NCBI GenBank assembly: GCA_024280995.1 | Contig: JAMXLM010000040.1 | Location: forward strand, 19,285 to 83,284 | Direction: 5' to 3' | Source: Candidatus Dormiibacterota bacterium | GTDB taxonomy: Bacteria; Chloroflexota; Dormibacteria; Dormibacterales; Dormibacteraceae | Length of the DNA: 64,000 nucleotides | Shown here: piece after piece, positions 1 through 7,381 of the stretch | Layout: each line of letters starts with the position of its first letter | How positions within the stretch are numbered: position 1 is the first letter of the stretch | Notes under the pieces: model-generated | What the model was told of the DNA's origin: nothing | Database searches by the model: none | Seen by the model: the letters and a program-made list of their open reading frames with translations, nothing else | Made by a program: the position numbers and the translations under genes

Positions 1-84
1 CTCAAGGGCGACCGCCTCGAGCGCGCCCGCCATCTCGCCCCCAAGGGCAAGGATTGGAGCTATGACATCGACCCAACCACGTGA
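1..84 (+). CDS. C-terminal end of an unidentified upstream gene (partial)
   Basis: The first reading frame is open from the window edge to a TGA at 82-84 and encodes 27 residues ending in a lysine-, arginine- and aspartate-rich tail. It overlaps the next gene by 23 nt, an arrangement like other tight junctions in this window. Too little is visible to name a family. Frame 2 is also open here and runs into the next gene, so an alternative is that this stretch is a longer N-terminus of that gene. Confidence 0.4.
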   Translation, partial: LKGDRLERARHLAPKGKDWSYDIDPTT

Positions 85-517
85 TGCCGCGACTCGTAAG
101 AAGGACGTGCTTGCGGCGCTGGAAAGCCAGGGCCATTACTGGCTTGCGACCTCGCCGATCAACGGCCGCCCGCACATCATCGCGGTCTCGGGCTGGTGGG
201 ATGGTGAAGACGCTCTCGTGGTGACGACCCTGGGGACGAGCGTCACGGCCAAGAACATGGCCATGAATCCGATGGTCTCGTTGGCCCACGGCGATCCGTC
301 CGACGCGATCGTGATCCAGGCCCAGATGATCGACAGCGCGGCGGTCGAGGACGCTCACGACCTCGCGGAAGGGTTCAAGAAGGCGATGGGGTGGGATCCC
401 AGAGAGATGGAAGGCTGGATGTTCTTCCGCCTGCGCCCGACGGGGATCAAGGCGTTCCGCGGATATGAGGAGATCGGCGGCCGAGACGTGATGATCCGGT
501 CGACATGGGTGGTTTAG
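62..517 (+). CDS. Pyridoxamine 5'-phosphate oxidase-family protein
   Basis: The 151-residue product has the length and pattern of the small split beta-barrel PPOX/F420 oxidoreductase family: an N-terminal helix, a strand with GHYWLATSP, a strand with RPHIIAVSGWW, then KNMAMNPMVSLAHG as the conserved cofactor-binding region. Members bind FMN or F420 and reduce small substrates in the cytoplasm; the substrate here cannot be read from sequence. AAGGA at 49-53 lies 8 nt before the ATG and supports this start. A deazaflavin-type nitroreductase is found at 5571, so F420 use is plausible. Confidence 0.75.
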   Translation: MTSTQPRDAATRKKDVLAALESQGHYWLATSPINGRPHIIAVSGWWDGEDALVVTTLGTSVTAKNMAMNPMVSLAHGDPSDAIVIQAQMIDSAAVEDAHDLAEGFKKAMGWDPREMEGWMFFRLRPTGIKAFRGYEEIGGRDVMIRSTWVV

Positions 518-540
518 GTTGGGTTTTCGCACCCTGCGGG

Positions 541-546
541 TAAAAT
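541..546 (+). promoter_or_regulatory. -10 box of a leaderless promoter for def
   Basis: TAAAAT ends 7 nt before the GTG start of def, and no Shine-Dalgarno lies between. This spacing would place transcription start at or next to the start codon. The same TANNNT arrangement recurs before several other genes of this window. Confidence 0.6.
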
Positions 547-553
547 CCTGATC

Positions 554-1066
554 GTGGTTCGCCAAATCCTCACGTTCGAGCACCCGGTGCTCCGGGAGAA
601 AGCCAAGAAGGTCACGCGCATCGACGCGTCGATCCAGCGTCTGCTCGACGATCTGACCGAGACGATGATCGATGCCCCAGGCGCGGGACTGGCCGCCAAC
701 CAGATCGGCGTCGCCCTGCGGGTTTGCGTCGTCAAGGGCGACGACAAGCAGATCTGGGGCCTGGTCAACCCGGAGCTCGTCAAGCACGAGGGCAGCCAGC
801 TCGGCTACGAGGGCTGCCTGAGCTACCCCGGTTGGGTCGGCGAGGTCGAACGCGCCGAGACGGTCGTGGTCAAGGGCCGAAACCGGCGTGGCAAGGAGGT
901 CCGGATCAAATCCTCGGGCTTCACGGCCCGCGCGTTCCAGCACGAGCTCGACCACCTGGACGGGGTTCTCTTCACCGACAAGCTGACCAGCCTCGACACG
1001 CTCCGGCGGGTCGAGGAGCTGATGGGCGACGAGAAGGAAGAGGCCGTCGCGGCCTCAGCGGGGTAA
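554..1066 (+). CDS. def: Peptide deformylase
   Basis: This metalloenzyme removes the formyl group from the initiator methionine of nascent proteins. All three family motifs are visible in the 170 residues: GAGLAANQIG (motif 1), EGCLSYPG with the metal-binding Cys (motif 2), and QHELDHLDG with the HExxH metal ligands and catalytic Glu (motif 3). The start is GTG, preceded by TAAAAT at the spacing of a leaderless transcript. It is followed directly by fmt, which adds the formyl group, the usual pairing. Length is normal for the family. Confidence 0.97.
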   Translation: MVRQILTFEHPVLREKAKKVTRIDASIQRLLDDLTETMIDAPGAGLAANQIGVALRVCVVKGDDKQIWGLVNPELVKHEGSQLGYEGCLSYPGWVGEVERAETVVVKGRNRRGKEVRIKSSGFTARAFQHELDHLDGVLFTDKLTSLDTLRRVEELMGDEKEEAVAASAG

Positions 1067-1881
1067 CGGCCACCGCCTACCGAATCGTGTTCGCCGGTAC
1101 GGCCGCTTTCGCCGTGCCTTCGCTGCGGGCGCTGCATTCCGCCGGTCACGAGATCGTGCTCGTGGTCACCCAGCCCGACCGGCTCGCGAACCGCGGGATG
1201 AAGCTGACTCCATCGCCGGTCAAGATCGCAGCCCTCGAGCTGGGTCTTCCGGTCTATCAGCCAGAGCGAATCCGTGATCTCGGATCAGCCAAACCCGACC
1301 TGCTGGTTGTGGTGGCCTACGGCCAGATCATTCCGCGTTCTGTGCTCGAGATCCCAAGATTCGGCGCGGTCAACGTGCACGCCTCGCTGCTACCGCGATG
1401 GCGGGGCGCGGCGCCGATCGCGCGGGCGATCCTCGCCGGCGACCGCGAGACAGGCGTCACGATCATGAGAATGGACGAGCAGCTCGACCACGGACCGATC
1501 CTCGCAATGCGCGCGACCCCGATCGGCGAGCACGAAGACGCCATCGACCTCACCGCGCGCCTGGCGGAAATGGGCGCGGAGCTGTTGGTCGTGGCGCTCG
1601 CGAAGTTCGACGAGCTGAAGGGCGTGGAGCAGGATCACAAGCTTGCAACGCTTGCCCCCAAGCTGACCAGGGAGATGGGGCAGATTGACCCCACTTCGAT
1701 CGCACCTGAAGAGATCGACCGGCGGGTCCGGGCACTTCAGCCCTGGCCGGGCGTAAGTTTCCCGCCGATCGAGGGCCGCGGGCCCATGAAGGTTCTACGC
1801 GGTCAGGTGATTGACGGCCGCTACCAGCCGGAGCTCGTTCAATTCCCCGGCAAGAAGCCGGTGCGCGTGTTCCATGAGTGA
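1063..1881 (+). CDS. fmt: Methionyl-tRNA formyltransferase
   Basis: Fmt formylates initiator Met-tRNA using 10-formyltetrahydrofolate. The Rossmann start [15 protein letters not shown], the folate-site region [17 protein letters not shown] and the C-terminal tRNA-binding domain are present, about 270 residues in all. The start is problematic: the frame has no ATG, GTG or TTG between position 724, deep inside def, and the GTG at 1087, which would cut into the first beta strand. The coordinate given here is a GTA that overlaps the def stop as GTAA, the same 4-nt geometry as the ATGA/GTGA junctions elsewhere. The function is certain; the start is not. Confidence 0.93.
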   Translation, partial: VTATAYRIVFAGTAAFAVPSLRALHSAGHEIVLVVTQPDRLANRGMKLTPSPVKIAALELGLPVYQPERIRDLGSAKPDLLVVVAYGQIIPRSVLEIPRFGAVNVHASLLPRWRGAAPIARAILAGDRETGVTIMRMDEQLDHGPILAMRATPIGEHEDAIDLTARLAEMGAELLVVALAKFDELKGVEQDHKLATLAPKLTREMGQIDPTSIAPEEIDRRVRALQPWPGVSFPPIEGRGPMKVLRGQVIDGRYQPELVQFPGKKPVRVFHE

Positions 1882-2329
1882 CAAGAAGGAGAAGGACGCC
1901 GCCGTCAACCGGCGCGCGTTTCACGACTACTTCATCGACGAGAAGTACGAGGCCGGCATCATGCTGACCGGCACCGAGGTGAAGTCGGTGCGCAATGGCC
2001 GCGCAAATCTTCGGGACGGGTTCGTGCGCATCGATGGAAACGAGGCGTGGCTCGAGAACGTCCACATCTCGCCTTACGCGCAGGGCAACCTGATGAACCA
2101 CGAGCCTCTGCGACCGCGGAAGCTGCTGCTGCACCGCAAGGAGATCTCGAGCCTCATCGGCAAGGTCAAGCAGAAGGGCTATACGCTCATCCCGCTGCGG
2201 CTGTACTTCGCGCGCAACCACGCCAAGGTCGAGGTCGGGCTCGCTCGCGGGAAGCGACAGTGGGACAAGCGCGAGGCGATTGCGGAGCGCGACGCGAAGC
2301 GCGAGATCGAAAGGGCGGTGCGCAGATGA
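1874..2329 (+). CDS. smpB: SsrA-binding protein SmpB
   Basis: SmpB escorts tmRNA to stalled ribosomes. The 151-residue product shows the oligonucleotide-binding barrel ([35 protein letters not shown]), the conserved [10 protein letters not shown] region, and a basic C-terminal tail ([10 protein letters not shown]) that sits in the mRNA channel. The ATG overlaps the end of fmt by 8 nt. The tmRNA gene itself is about 2.5 kb downstream, so the trans-translation pair is nearly linked. Confidence 0.97.
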   Translation: MSDKKEKDAAVNRRAFHDYFIDEKYEAGIMLTGTEVKSVRNGRANLRDGFVRIDGNEAWLENVHISPYAQGNLMNHEPLRPRKLLLHRKEISSLIGKVKQKGYTLIPLRLYFARNHAKVEVGLARGKRQWDKREAIAERDAKREIERAVRR

Positions 2330-2403
2330 AGGGGCTGTTCATCGCGGGCTTCGGCCTGGCTTGATCGTCGGCCTGACAGTCACACCGTGATGCGGGAGAA
2401 GGC

Positions 2404-2931
2404 TTAGTCCCGCAGCTCGTCCGCGAGCATGTCCATCAGCAAGCCATCGTGCCATGTGCCGTCGGGCCCGCGCTCGTACATCCGCATGACGCCGACACGC
2501 TTGAATCCGACGCGCTCGTAAGCCTTGATCGCGTTGATGTTGTGAGCCGCCGGGTCGATCGTGAGCCGGTGGTGGCCCTCGTGGTCGATGAGGTGCCGGG
2601 CCAGGACTCGAATCGCCTCGGGGCCAAGGCCTTTGCCCTGCCAGGGCTCACGAATGGAGATGTCGATTCCAGCGTGGCGATACATGTCGTCACTCTCTTC
2701 GTAGCTCTGGATCATGCCGACCGCCGTCCCGTCGACGTCGATGATGTAGTGAGTCGAGTCCTCGTCTTCGGCCAGGGTGTCGGCGACAGACCTGTCCGGA
2801 TCACCCCACCACGTCGCCACCGTGGGGTCGCTGAAGATCTCGGTCAGGACGGCCCGGTCGCTCTCCTGGACCGGGCGCAGGACCACCCGCGGGCCTCGCA
2901 GCTCAGGCCGCGAGGTTGATCCCGATTGCAC
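2404..2931 (-). CDS. GNAT N-acetyltransferase, RimJ/AAC(6')-like
   Basis: This 175-residue acetyltransferase has the GNAT order: N-terminal strand VVLRPVQESD, substrate region with WWGDPDRS, the acetyl-CoA loop in EPWQGKGLGPEAIRVL (Q/R-x-x-G-x-G/A), and the C-terminal NINAIKAYERVGF helix that closes over the cofactor. The layout resembles the RimJ/RimL and aminoglycoside 6'-acetyltransferase branch, but the acceptor is not determined. Its start overlaps the end of the R2-like oxidase gene by 29 nt on the same strand, so the two are probably co-transcribed. Confidence 0.85.
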   Translation of the reverse strand: MQSGSTSRPELRGPRVVLRPVQESDRAVLTEIFSDPTVATWWGDPDRSVADTLAEDEDSTHYIIDVDGTAVGMIQSYEESDDMYRHAGIDISIREPWQGKGLGPEAIRVLARHLIDHEGHHRLTIDPAAHNINAIKAYERVGFKRVGVMRMYERGPDGTWHDGLLMDMLADELRD

Positions 2932-3826
2932 GCAGGCGCTTGTTCAGAGACTCGAACGCGAACTGCACGATCTCGCTCTCGGTGTGCCCGAACTCGGTGA
3001 TGTACGCCGGATCGGGAGGATCGAGCGTGCCGGTGATTAGCGGCAGGCATTCGACGAGGGTCTTCTGGATGAGCGGCGCGTAGCGGTCGGCGTCTTCGCG
3101 AACGGCGTCCTGCAGGACCTTGATGCCGAAGCTCACGTGCCGCGACTCGTCGCGCGCGACCGCCGTGAATCCACGGTAGAACCCGCGGTCGGTGAGGCCC
3201 TCCTCACGCATCGACTCCAGCTCGAAACGCTGCCCGGTGAGCGCGATCGTCGCCTCGATGACGATGTGGTAAAGCGTGACGCCCTCGACGAACGCCTCGA
3301 AGTCCTTCGGGTTGCTCGCGAGTCGCTGCGCCGTGGCCGGGAGTCGCTCATAGAAAAGCGTGTTGTAGCCCTGGTTGGCTTCCGGCCTGATCTCCTTCAG
3401 CAGCTGCGTCATGTCGCGCGCGGAGGTGCCGCAGACCTCGCGCCACCACTTCTCGAAGAAGACGGTGTGCCGCGCTTCGTCGACCATCTGGGTGGACAGG
3501 AAGACTTCGATCTCCGGGGTCGGGGCGGCCCACACGAAGGGCGCGAGCGTGGACGTGACGCGCTCTTCGCCGTTGAAGAAAAGACGGTGCGACCAAAGGG
3601 TCGCCTTTTTCTCGAGCTCTGTCGCCTCGAGCCAGTCCTGGCGGTCGAGCCTGAAGTCGATGTCTGCGACGGCCCACTGCTGAGCCTCCCATCGCCGGTA
3701 GAGGTCCATGTAGCTCGGCATGTTCTCGATGCCGCGGTCGATGAACGAGAGGACGTCGTCGATCCGGATGTCGCCGAGCTCCTTGAGCGTGGCGCGGCCG
3801 ATGCGGTCAAGGTCGGTGGCGGCCAT
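2903..3826 (-). CDS. R2-like ligand-binding oxidase (ferritin-like dimetal protein)
   Basis: The 307-residue protein belongs to the ribonucleotide-reductase R2-like fold. Six candidate metal ligands are visible in the right order: Glu in FFNGEERV (about 87-88), Glu117 and His120 in VDEARH, Glu191 in VIEATIAL, and Glu227 and His230 in RDESRH. Known R2lox proteins carry a Mn/Fe or Fe/Fe centre and bind a fatty-acid-like ligand; they do not support ribonucleotide reduction. No R1 gene is near. The start chosen is the ATG 48 codons inside the longest frame, because the upstream part is low-complexity and TACACT lies 13 nt before this ATG. Confidence 0.8.
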   Translation of the reverse strand: MAATDLDRIGRATLKELGDIRIDDVLSFIDRGIENMPSYMDLYRRWEAQQWAVADIDFRLDRQDWLEATELEKKATLWSHRLFFNGEERVTSTLAPFVWAAPTPEIEVFLSTQMVDEARHTVFFEKWWREVCGTSARDMTQLLKEIRPEANQGYNTLFYERLPATAQRLASNPKDFEAFVEGVTLYHIVIEATIALTGQRFELESMREEGLTDRGFYRGFTAVARDESRHVSFGIKVLQDAVREDADRYAPLIQKTLVECLPLITGTLDPPDPAYITEFGHTESEIVQFAFESLNKRLRAIGINLAA

Positions 3827-3869
3827 CAGCTTGCGGTCAAGTGTAGGCGGCGGGATCAGGTCCGACGGG

Positions 3870-4730
3870 CTAGGTCGTCGCGGCCGGTTTTGGGCTGGCC
3901 GACCACACCGCGCGGACGAGCTCGACGACCCGACGTCCCTGTTCGCGGCCGGCCTCAGCCGAGGTGGCACGCGCGCCCCAATCGAGCGTGTTCGCGCCCA
4001 TGACCTTGCGAGCCGCTGAGTCGGCGGTTATGACAACCGACCGGACGTCCTTGCCAAGGCGCGCGAGCTGACTGCCGATGCGCTGGCTGCGCCGGATCCC
4101 GAAGTTGACGGGCGCGAGGACGACCACCCGGTCGCAGTCGGTCGCCAGGTCGGCGTTGGCGATCGACCTCACGCCGCCGTCGACGTATCTCCTCCCGTTG
4201 ATCGTCATGGGAGGAAATACCATCGGGACCGCGCAGCTCGCGGCGACGGCGTCGATCAGGTCAACGCCGCTGTCGCGGCTAAAGACCGCCTCCTCACCCG
4301 TCTGCGCGTCGACCGCCGTGATCAGCAACCGGGTGGATGGCCAGTCGATCGCCCCTAGCTCCGAAACGAAGAAGGCGCGGTGGCTCGATTCGGCCGGCGT
4401 CTTCGCCGCAAGCGCTGCTCGCCCGAGCCACGCACGTGCCCTGCGCACGTCGCCGGGCCATGCCGCGGCCGCGATGAATCGGACGAGGGCGGCAAAACCG
4501 ATCGTCGAGCTGACCCTGTCTCCAGGGTCGCTCGTCTGTTGGGTGAAAAGGCGCTCGATCGGAGTCCCCGAGGTGACCTGGGCGCCGACGAGCGAGCCCG
4601 CTGAGGTGCCGACGACGGTGTCCGCCGACGTCAGGTCGACGCCTTCGTCAGCCAGGCCGGCGATGATCCCGATCTCCCAGGCGATGCCCGTGACGCCGCC
4701 TCCGCCGAGGACGAGTGCCTTTCCCGCCAT
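3870..4730 (-). CDS. Patatin-like phospholipase family protein
   Basis: Patatins are Ser/Asp-dyad lipid acyl hydrolases. Visible parts are the glycine-rich oxyanion loop LGGGGVTGIAWEIG near the N-terminus, the nucleophile elbow GTSAGS about residue 43, and the catalytic Asp in the DGGVRS motif about residue 178. At 286 residues it is a single-domain enzyme like the RssA type. There is no signal peptide, so it should act in the cytoplasm or at the membrane inner face. It precedes the R2-like oxidase on the same strand with a 43-nt gap. Confidence 0.88.
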   Translation of the reverse strand: MAGKALVLGGGGVTGIAWEIGIIAGLADEGVDLTSADTVVGTSAGSLVGAQVTSGTPIERLFTQQTSDPGDRVSSTIGFAALVRFIAAAAWPGDVRRARAWLGRAALAAKTPAESSHRAFFVSELGAIDWPSTRLLITAVDAQTGEEAVFSRDSGVDLIDAVAASCAVPMVFPPMTINGRRYVDGGVRSIANADLATDCDRVVVLAPVNFGIRRSQRIGSQLARLGKDVRSVVITADSAARKVMGANTLDWGARATSAEAGREQGRRVVELVRAVWSASPKPAATT

Positions 4731-4784
4731 CGCTCTGAGGATGGCACGGACGCGGCGCTCGGGTTGGCCGCTGCTCCCCGTGGG

Positions 4785-4790
4785 TAGAAT
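4785..4790 (+). promoter_or_regulatory. Candidate -10 box for tmRNA
   Basis: TAGAAT lies 26 nt before the mature tmRNA 5' end, leaving a short leader for removal by RNase P. A clear -35 box was not identified. Confidence 0.45.
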
Positions 4791-4816
4791 CAGACTGCAA
4801 CCAGGCTCAGCTTCGT

Positions 4817-5195
4817 GGGGGCGTCCGGTCTCGACGGGGCAGTTGAGCTTCGGGACTGCGAGCCGAGAGCCGCGAGCGTTACAGCGCAGCGTTTCACAAA
4901 CGCCAAGAACAACACCGCTTTCGCCCTCGCTGCGTAAGCAGTAAGGACTGAAGCCCCGGGCCGTTGAGCCCGGGCGCCGCCCCCGGTCTTTCCGGCGGAC
5001 AGGGGAGCGACGTCACATAGACCGGATCGCCACCTCGGGGGCGCCACGGCCCCGGGGTGGGACCGTCACCGCGGCTGGCGGAAGCGGACCCCGTCGGGAG
5101 GGGCCGCCAGGCGAGAACCAAAATCCCGGACACGCTCGTAGAGGTCCTGAGGGAAACTGCTTCGGACGCGGGTTCAACTCCCGCCGCCTCCACCA
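4817..5195 (+). ncRNA. ssrA: Transfer-messenger RNA (tmRNA)
   Basis: The 5' end starts GGGGGCG and pairs with CGCCTCC at 5185-5191, including the G3-U wobble that marks alanylation. The T-loop GGTTCAACTCC at 5171-5181 and an encoded CCA at 5193-5195 complete the tRNA-like part. The typical tmRNA 5' consensus GTCCGGTCTCGACGGGG follows the acceptor strand. The tag frame resumes at GCC 4902 and ends at TAA 4935-4937, encoding AKNNTAFALAA; the C-terminal LAA is the usual proteolysis signal. The 379-nt length is ordinary for a one-piece tmRNA. Confidence 0.96.
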
Positions 5196-5222
5196 ACTTC
5201 GCCGGCGGGCGACGATACGTCG

Positions 5223-5447
5223 ATGGAGATAGGCGACTCCGACCTGGCCGTAATCATCGAAGCTCTGGAGGCGGCGGCGATGTGGCATGACGCGCGCACG
5301 CGCGTCATCGATTCGGCGGCGCGCAGGAGCTCACGGCGCTATCCGGGTCGCGCGATCGAGCCTGGCCCCGGACGTGAGGACGATCGCCGGAAAGCCGCCA
5401 CCTATGCGGAGCTGGCGGCCCGGCTCAAAAAGTCCCGCCTGGAGTGA
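5223..5447 (+). CDS. Small hypothetical protein
   Basis: This 74-residue frame begins shortly after tmRNA. It predicts two charged helices (residues about 8-30 and 52-72) joined by an arginine- and proline-rich linker. No domain is recognised and no Shine-Dalgarno or convincing -10 box precedes the ATG. The helical composition argues for a real gene, but a chance open frame in GC-rich DNA cannot be excluded. Nothing else is seen between tmRNA and 5571. Confidence 0.4.
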   Translation: MEIGDSDLAVIIEALEAAAMWHDARTRVIDSAARRSSRRYPGRAIEPGPGREDDRRKAATYAELAARLKKSRLE

Positions 5448-5570
5448 CGGCGTAGGGCGCGCAAGGAGTGTGCTGAAAACCGCAACCTGGGCCCCCAAAT
5501 AACGCCCAAACGGCACACTCCTGAAACCGCGCGGCGAATACGAACTGCCCGCCGCGGGTATCTATCTCAC

Positions 5571-6005
5571 ATGAGTTCCAACTGGCACGAGATGACCCAA
5601 ACCCTTATCAAAGACGTGCGCGACCACGGCAAGGCCCTCAGCGGCCCGTTCGTCGGCCGCAACGTTCTCATCCTTACCACCAAGGGCGCCAAGTCTGGCG
5701 AAGTGCGCTCGACCCCACTCGTCTACTCCTGGCAGAAGGGGCACCACGTGATCGTCGCCTCCAAGGGCGGCGCTCCGACCCACCCGTCCTGGTACCACAA
5801 CCTCCGGACCCATCCGGTGGTCACGGTCGAGACCGGCGGCAAGAAGTTCCAGGCCCGGGCCAAGGTGGTCTCCGACGAGGACTACGAGCACATGTACAAG
5901 CACCATGCGGACGAGAACCCCAGCTTCTGGGACTACCGGAAGAAGACCGACCGCAAGATCCCGGTGATCGTGCTCGAACCGATCGAGGAAGCCAAGACCG
6001 CTTAA
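5571..6005 (+). CDS. Nitroreductase/quinone reductase, DDN-type deazaflavin (F420)-dependent family
   Basis: The 144-residue protein matches the DDN split-barrel family: KSGEVRSTPLVY, then GHHVIVASKGGAPTHPSWYHNLRTHP, which forms the F420-binding and active-site face, and the VTVETGGKKFQARA strand. Family members use reduced coenzyme F420 to reduce quinones or nitro compounds, usually at the cytoplasmic membrane face. Its presence suggests the host makes F420, in line with an actinobacterial-like metabolism. TATCTA lies 6 nt before the ATG, but this is a weak -10 match. Confidence 0.88.
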   Translation: MSSNWHEMTQTLIKDVRDHGKALSGPFVGRNVLILTTKGAKSGEVRSTPLVYSWQKGHHVIVASKGGAPTHPSWYHNLRTHPVVTVETGGKKFQARAKVVSDEDYEHMYKHHADENPSFWDYRKKTDRKIPVIVLEPIEEAKTA

Positions 6006-6032
6006 CTGAACTCAGCTCCAGGGCTGCCGGAG

Positions 6033-6038
6033 TAACCT
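6033..6038 (+). promoter_or_regulatory. -10 box of a leaderless promoter
   Basis: TAACCT ends 7 nt before the GTG start at 6046, with no Shine-Dalgarno between. Confidence 0.55.
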
Positions 6039-6045
6039 TCCGGCC

Positions 6046-6564
6046 GTGCCCGACCTGAGCCATCTCTGGCAGCGCTTCGTGCTCGCAGTCACCCTCATTT
6101 TTGGGGTCGCGCTGGGGGTCGGCGCGACCGTCTTCGCCTACAGCAACACCACCCAGGTGAGTCTCGGCTGGTCGATCTTCCACATCAACAGCGTGCCGCT
6201 CTGGTCGGTGGCGCTGGTGCCGATCGCCCTGATCCTGCTCGTCGGCACGCTGTTCCACTGGTTCAACAGCCTTCACCACTTCACCGAGCACATGCGCCAC
6301 CGCCGGCGGGTGCATGACCTGGAGGTCGAGCTGGCGACTGTGCGGAAGCACCTGGACGCGACCCTCCAGATGCCAGGCCAGTCGGACACGACCGCCAGCG
6401 AGCCGGAACCGGCGCCCGCGCCGCCACCGGCGCTGCCAGAGCCGGCGACGGCCTCCTCGAACGGCGCGGCCAAGACCGAGCCCGAGGCGCTGGAAGTCGA
6501 GTCGAAGCCGTCCGACGAGGATGGCGCCGTCGAGACCCAGACTGCCGTACCGTCTGAATCCTGA
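6046..6564 (+). CDS. LapA-domain membrane protein
   Basis: The 172-residue protein has two membrane spans (about 10-32 and 47-68) separated by a short loop with FAYSNTTQVSLGW, the LapA/DUF1049 pattern, followed by a basic coiled-coil segment (HMRHRRRVHDLEVELATVRKHL) and a disordered Pro/Ala/Glu-rich tail. LapA-type proteins are envelope-assembly factors in proteobacteria; in this lineage the role is unknown. The GTG start is supported by the TAACCT box. Its stop overlaps the next start by one base (TGATG). Confidence 0.72.
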   Translation: MPDLSHLWQRFVLAVTLIFGVALGVGATVFAYSNTTQVSLGWSIFHINSVPLWSVALVPIALILLVGTLFHWFNSLHHFTEHMRHRRRVHDLEVELATVRKHLDATLQMPGQSDTTASEPEPAPAPPPALPEPATASSNGAAKTEPEALEVESKPSDEDGAVETQTAVPSES

Positions 6565-7361
6565 TGAACGAGGCGGAACGCCGGGATTACCACGATCGGC
6601 GCCGCGCCGGCCGGCTGGTCGTCCCGTCGGAGCAGGCGCCGGCCGACCGTGCGCTGCTCGAGCGAAGCGCGATCGAGGAGCTCAGCCACCATGCCGACCC
6701 GTGGCGCGTGCTGCGGATCCTCTCCGAGTTCGTCGAGGGTTTTGACGCGCTCAACGAGGTTGGCCCGGCCGTAACCGTCTTCGGTTCCGCAAGGACCAAG
6801 CGTTCTGATCCGTACTACGCGCTCGGTGAGCGACTCGGCGCGGCACTTGCGCAGCGAGGTTTCGCCGTCATCACCGGTGGCGGTCCGGGGCTGATGGAGG
6901 CAGTCAACAAGGGTGCCCACGAGGCGGGCGGTCTCTCAGTGGGATGCAACATCGAGCTCCCTCACGAGCAATCGCTCAACCGCTACGTCGATCTCGGCGT
7001 CGAGTTCCGCTACTTCTTCGTCCGCAAGAACATGTTCGTCAAGTACGCACGGGGGTTCGTCATCTTCCCGGGCGGGTTCGGCACCCTCGACGAGCTCTTC
7101 GAGTCGCTGACCCTAGCGCAGACCGGCAAGATCGAGCACTTTCCGATCGTGCTGTTCGGGACCGAATACTGGAAGGGCCTCCTCGAGTGGCTCGAGGAAC
7201 ATGTCCTAGCGATGGGCGCGATCGCGCCCGAGGACTTGAAGCTGATGACCCTGACCGACGACCCCGACGAAGCGGCGGAGATGGCGACGCGCCCTCTGAC
7301 GGTGCGGGTGGCCGACCGCCCTCGCGAACAGACGGGCGAGCCCAAGGCTGGCGCGCAATAG
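6564..7361 (+). CDS. TIGR00730-family LOG-like nucleotide phosphoribohydrolase
   Basis: The 265-residue Rossmann protein carries the two LOG family signatures: GGGPGLMEAVNKGA (about residue 111) and PGGFGTLDELFE (about residue 169), which form the nucleotide 5'-monophosphate site. Characterised members hydrolyse AMP-type or cytokinin riboside monophosphates to free base and ribose 5-phosphate. An N-terminal basic stretch and an extra helical lead of about 60 residues precede the core. It is coupled to the LapA-like gene by TGATG. Confidence 0.88.
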   Translation: MNEAERRDYHDRRRAGRLVVPSEQAPADRALLERSAIEELSHHADPWRVLRILSEFVEGFDALNEVGPAVTVFGSARTKRSDPYYALGERLGAALAQRGFAVITGGGPGLMEAVNKGAHEAGGLSVGCNIELPHEQSLNRYVDLGVEFRYFFVRKNMFVKYARGFVIFPGGFGTLDELFESLTLAQTGKIEHFPIVLFGTEYWKGLLEWLEEHVLAMGAIAPEDLKLMTLTDDPDEAAEMATRPLTVRVADRPREQTGEPKAGAQ

Positions 7362-7381
7362 CGCCGCTCGACTTCTTTTTC

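Noticed and set aside
724..1066. Fmt extended from TTG 724 through def
   Set aside because: This would place about 110 Arg/Gly-rich residues read out of frame from def ahead of a normal Fmt start.
2326..2364. Short open frame of 12 codons after smpB
   Set aside because: Too short and with no conserved feature; an ATG overlapping the smpB end by chance is likely.
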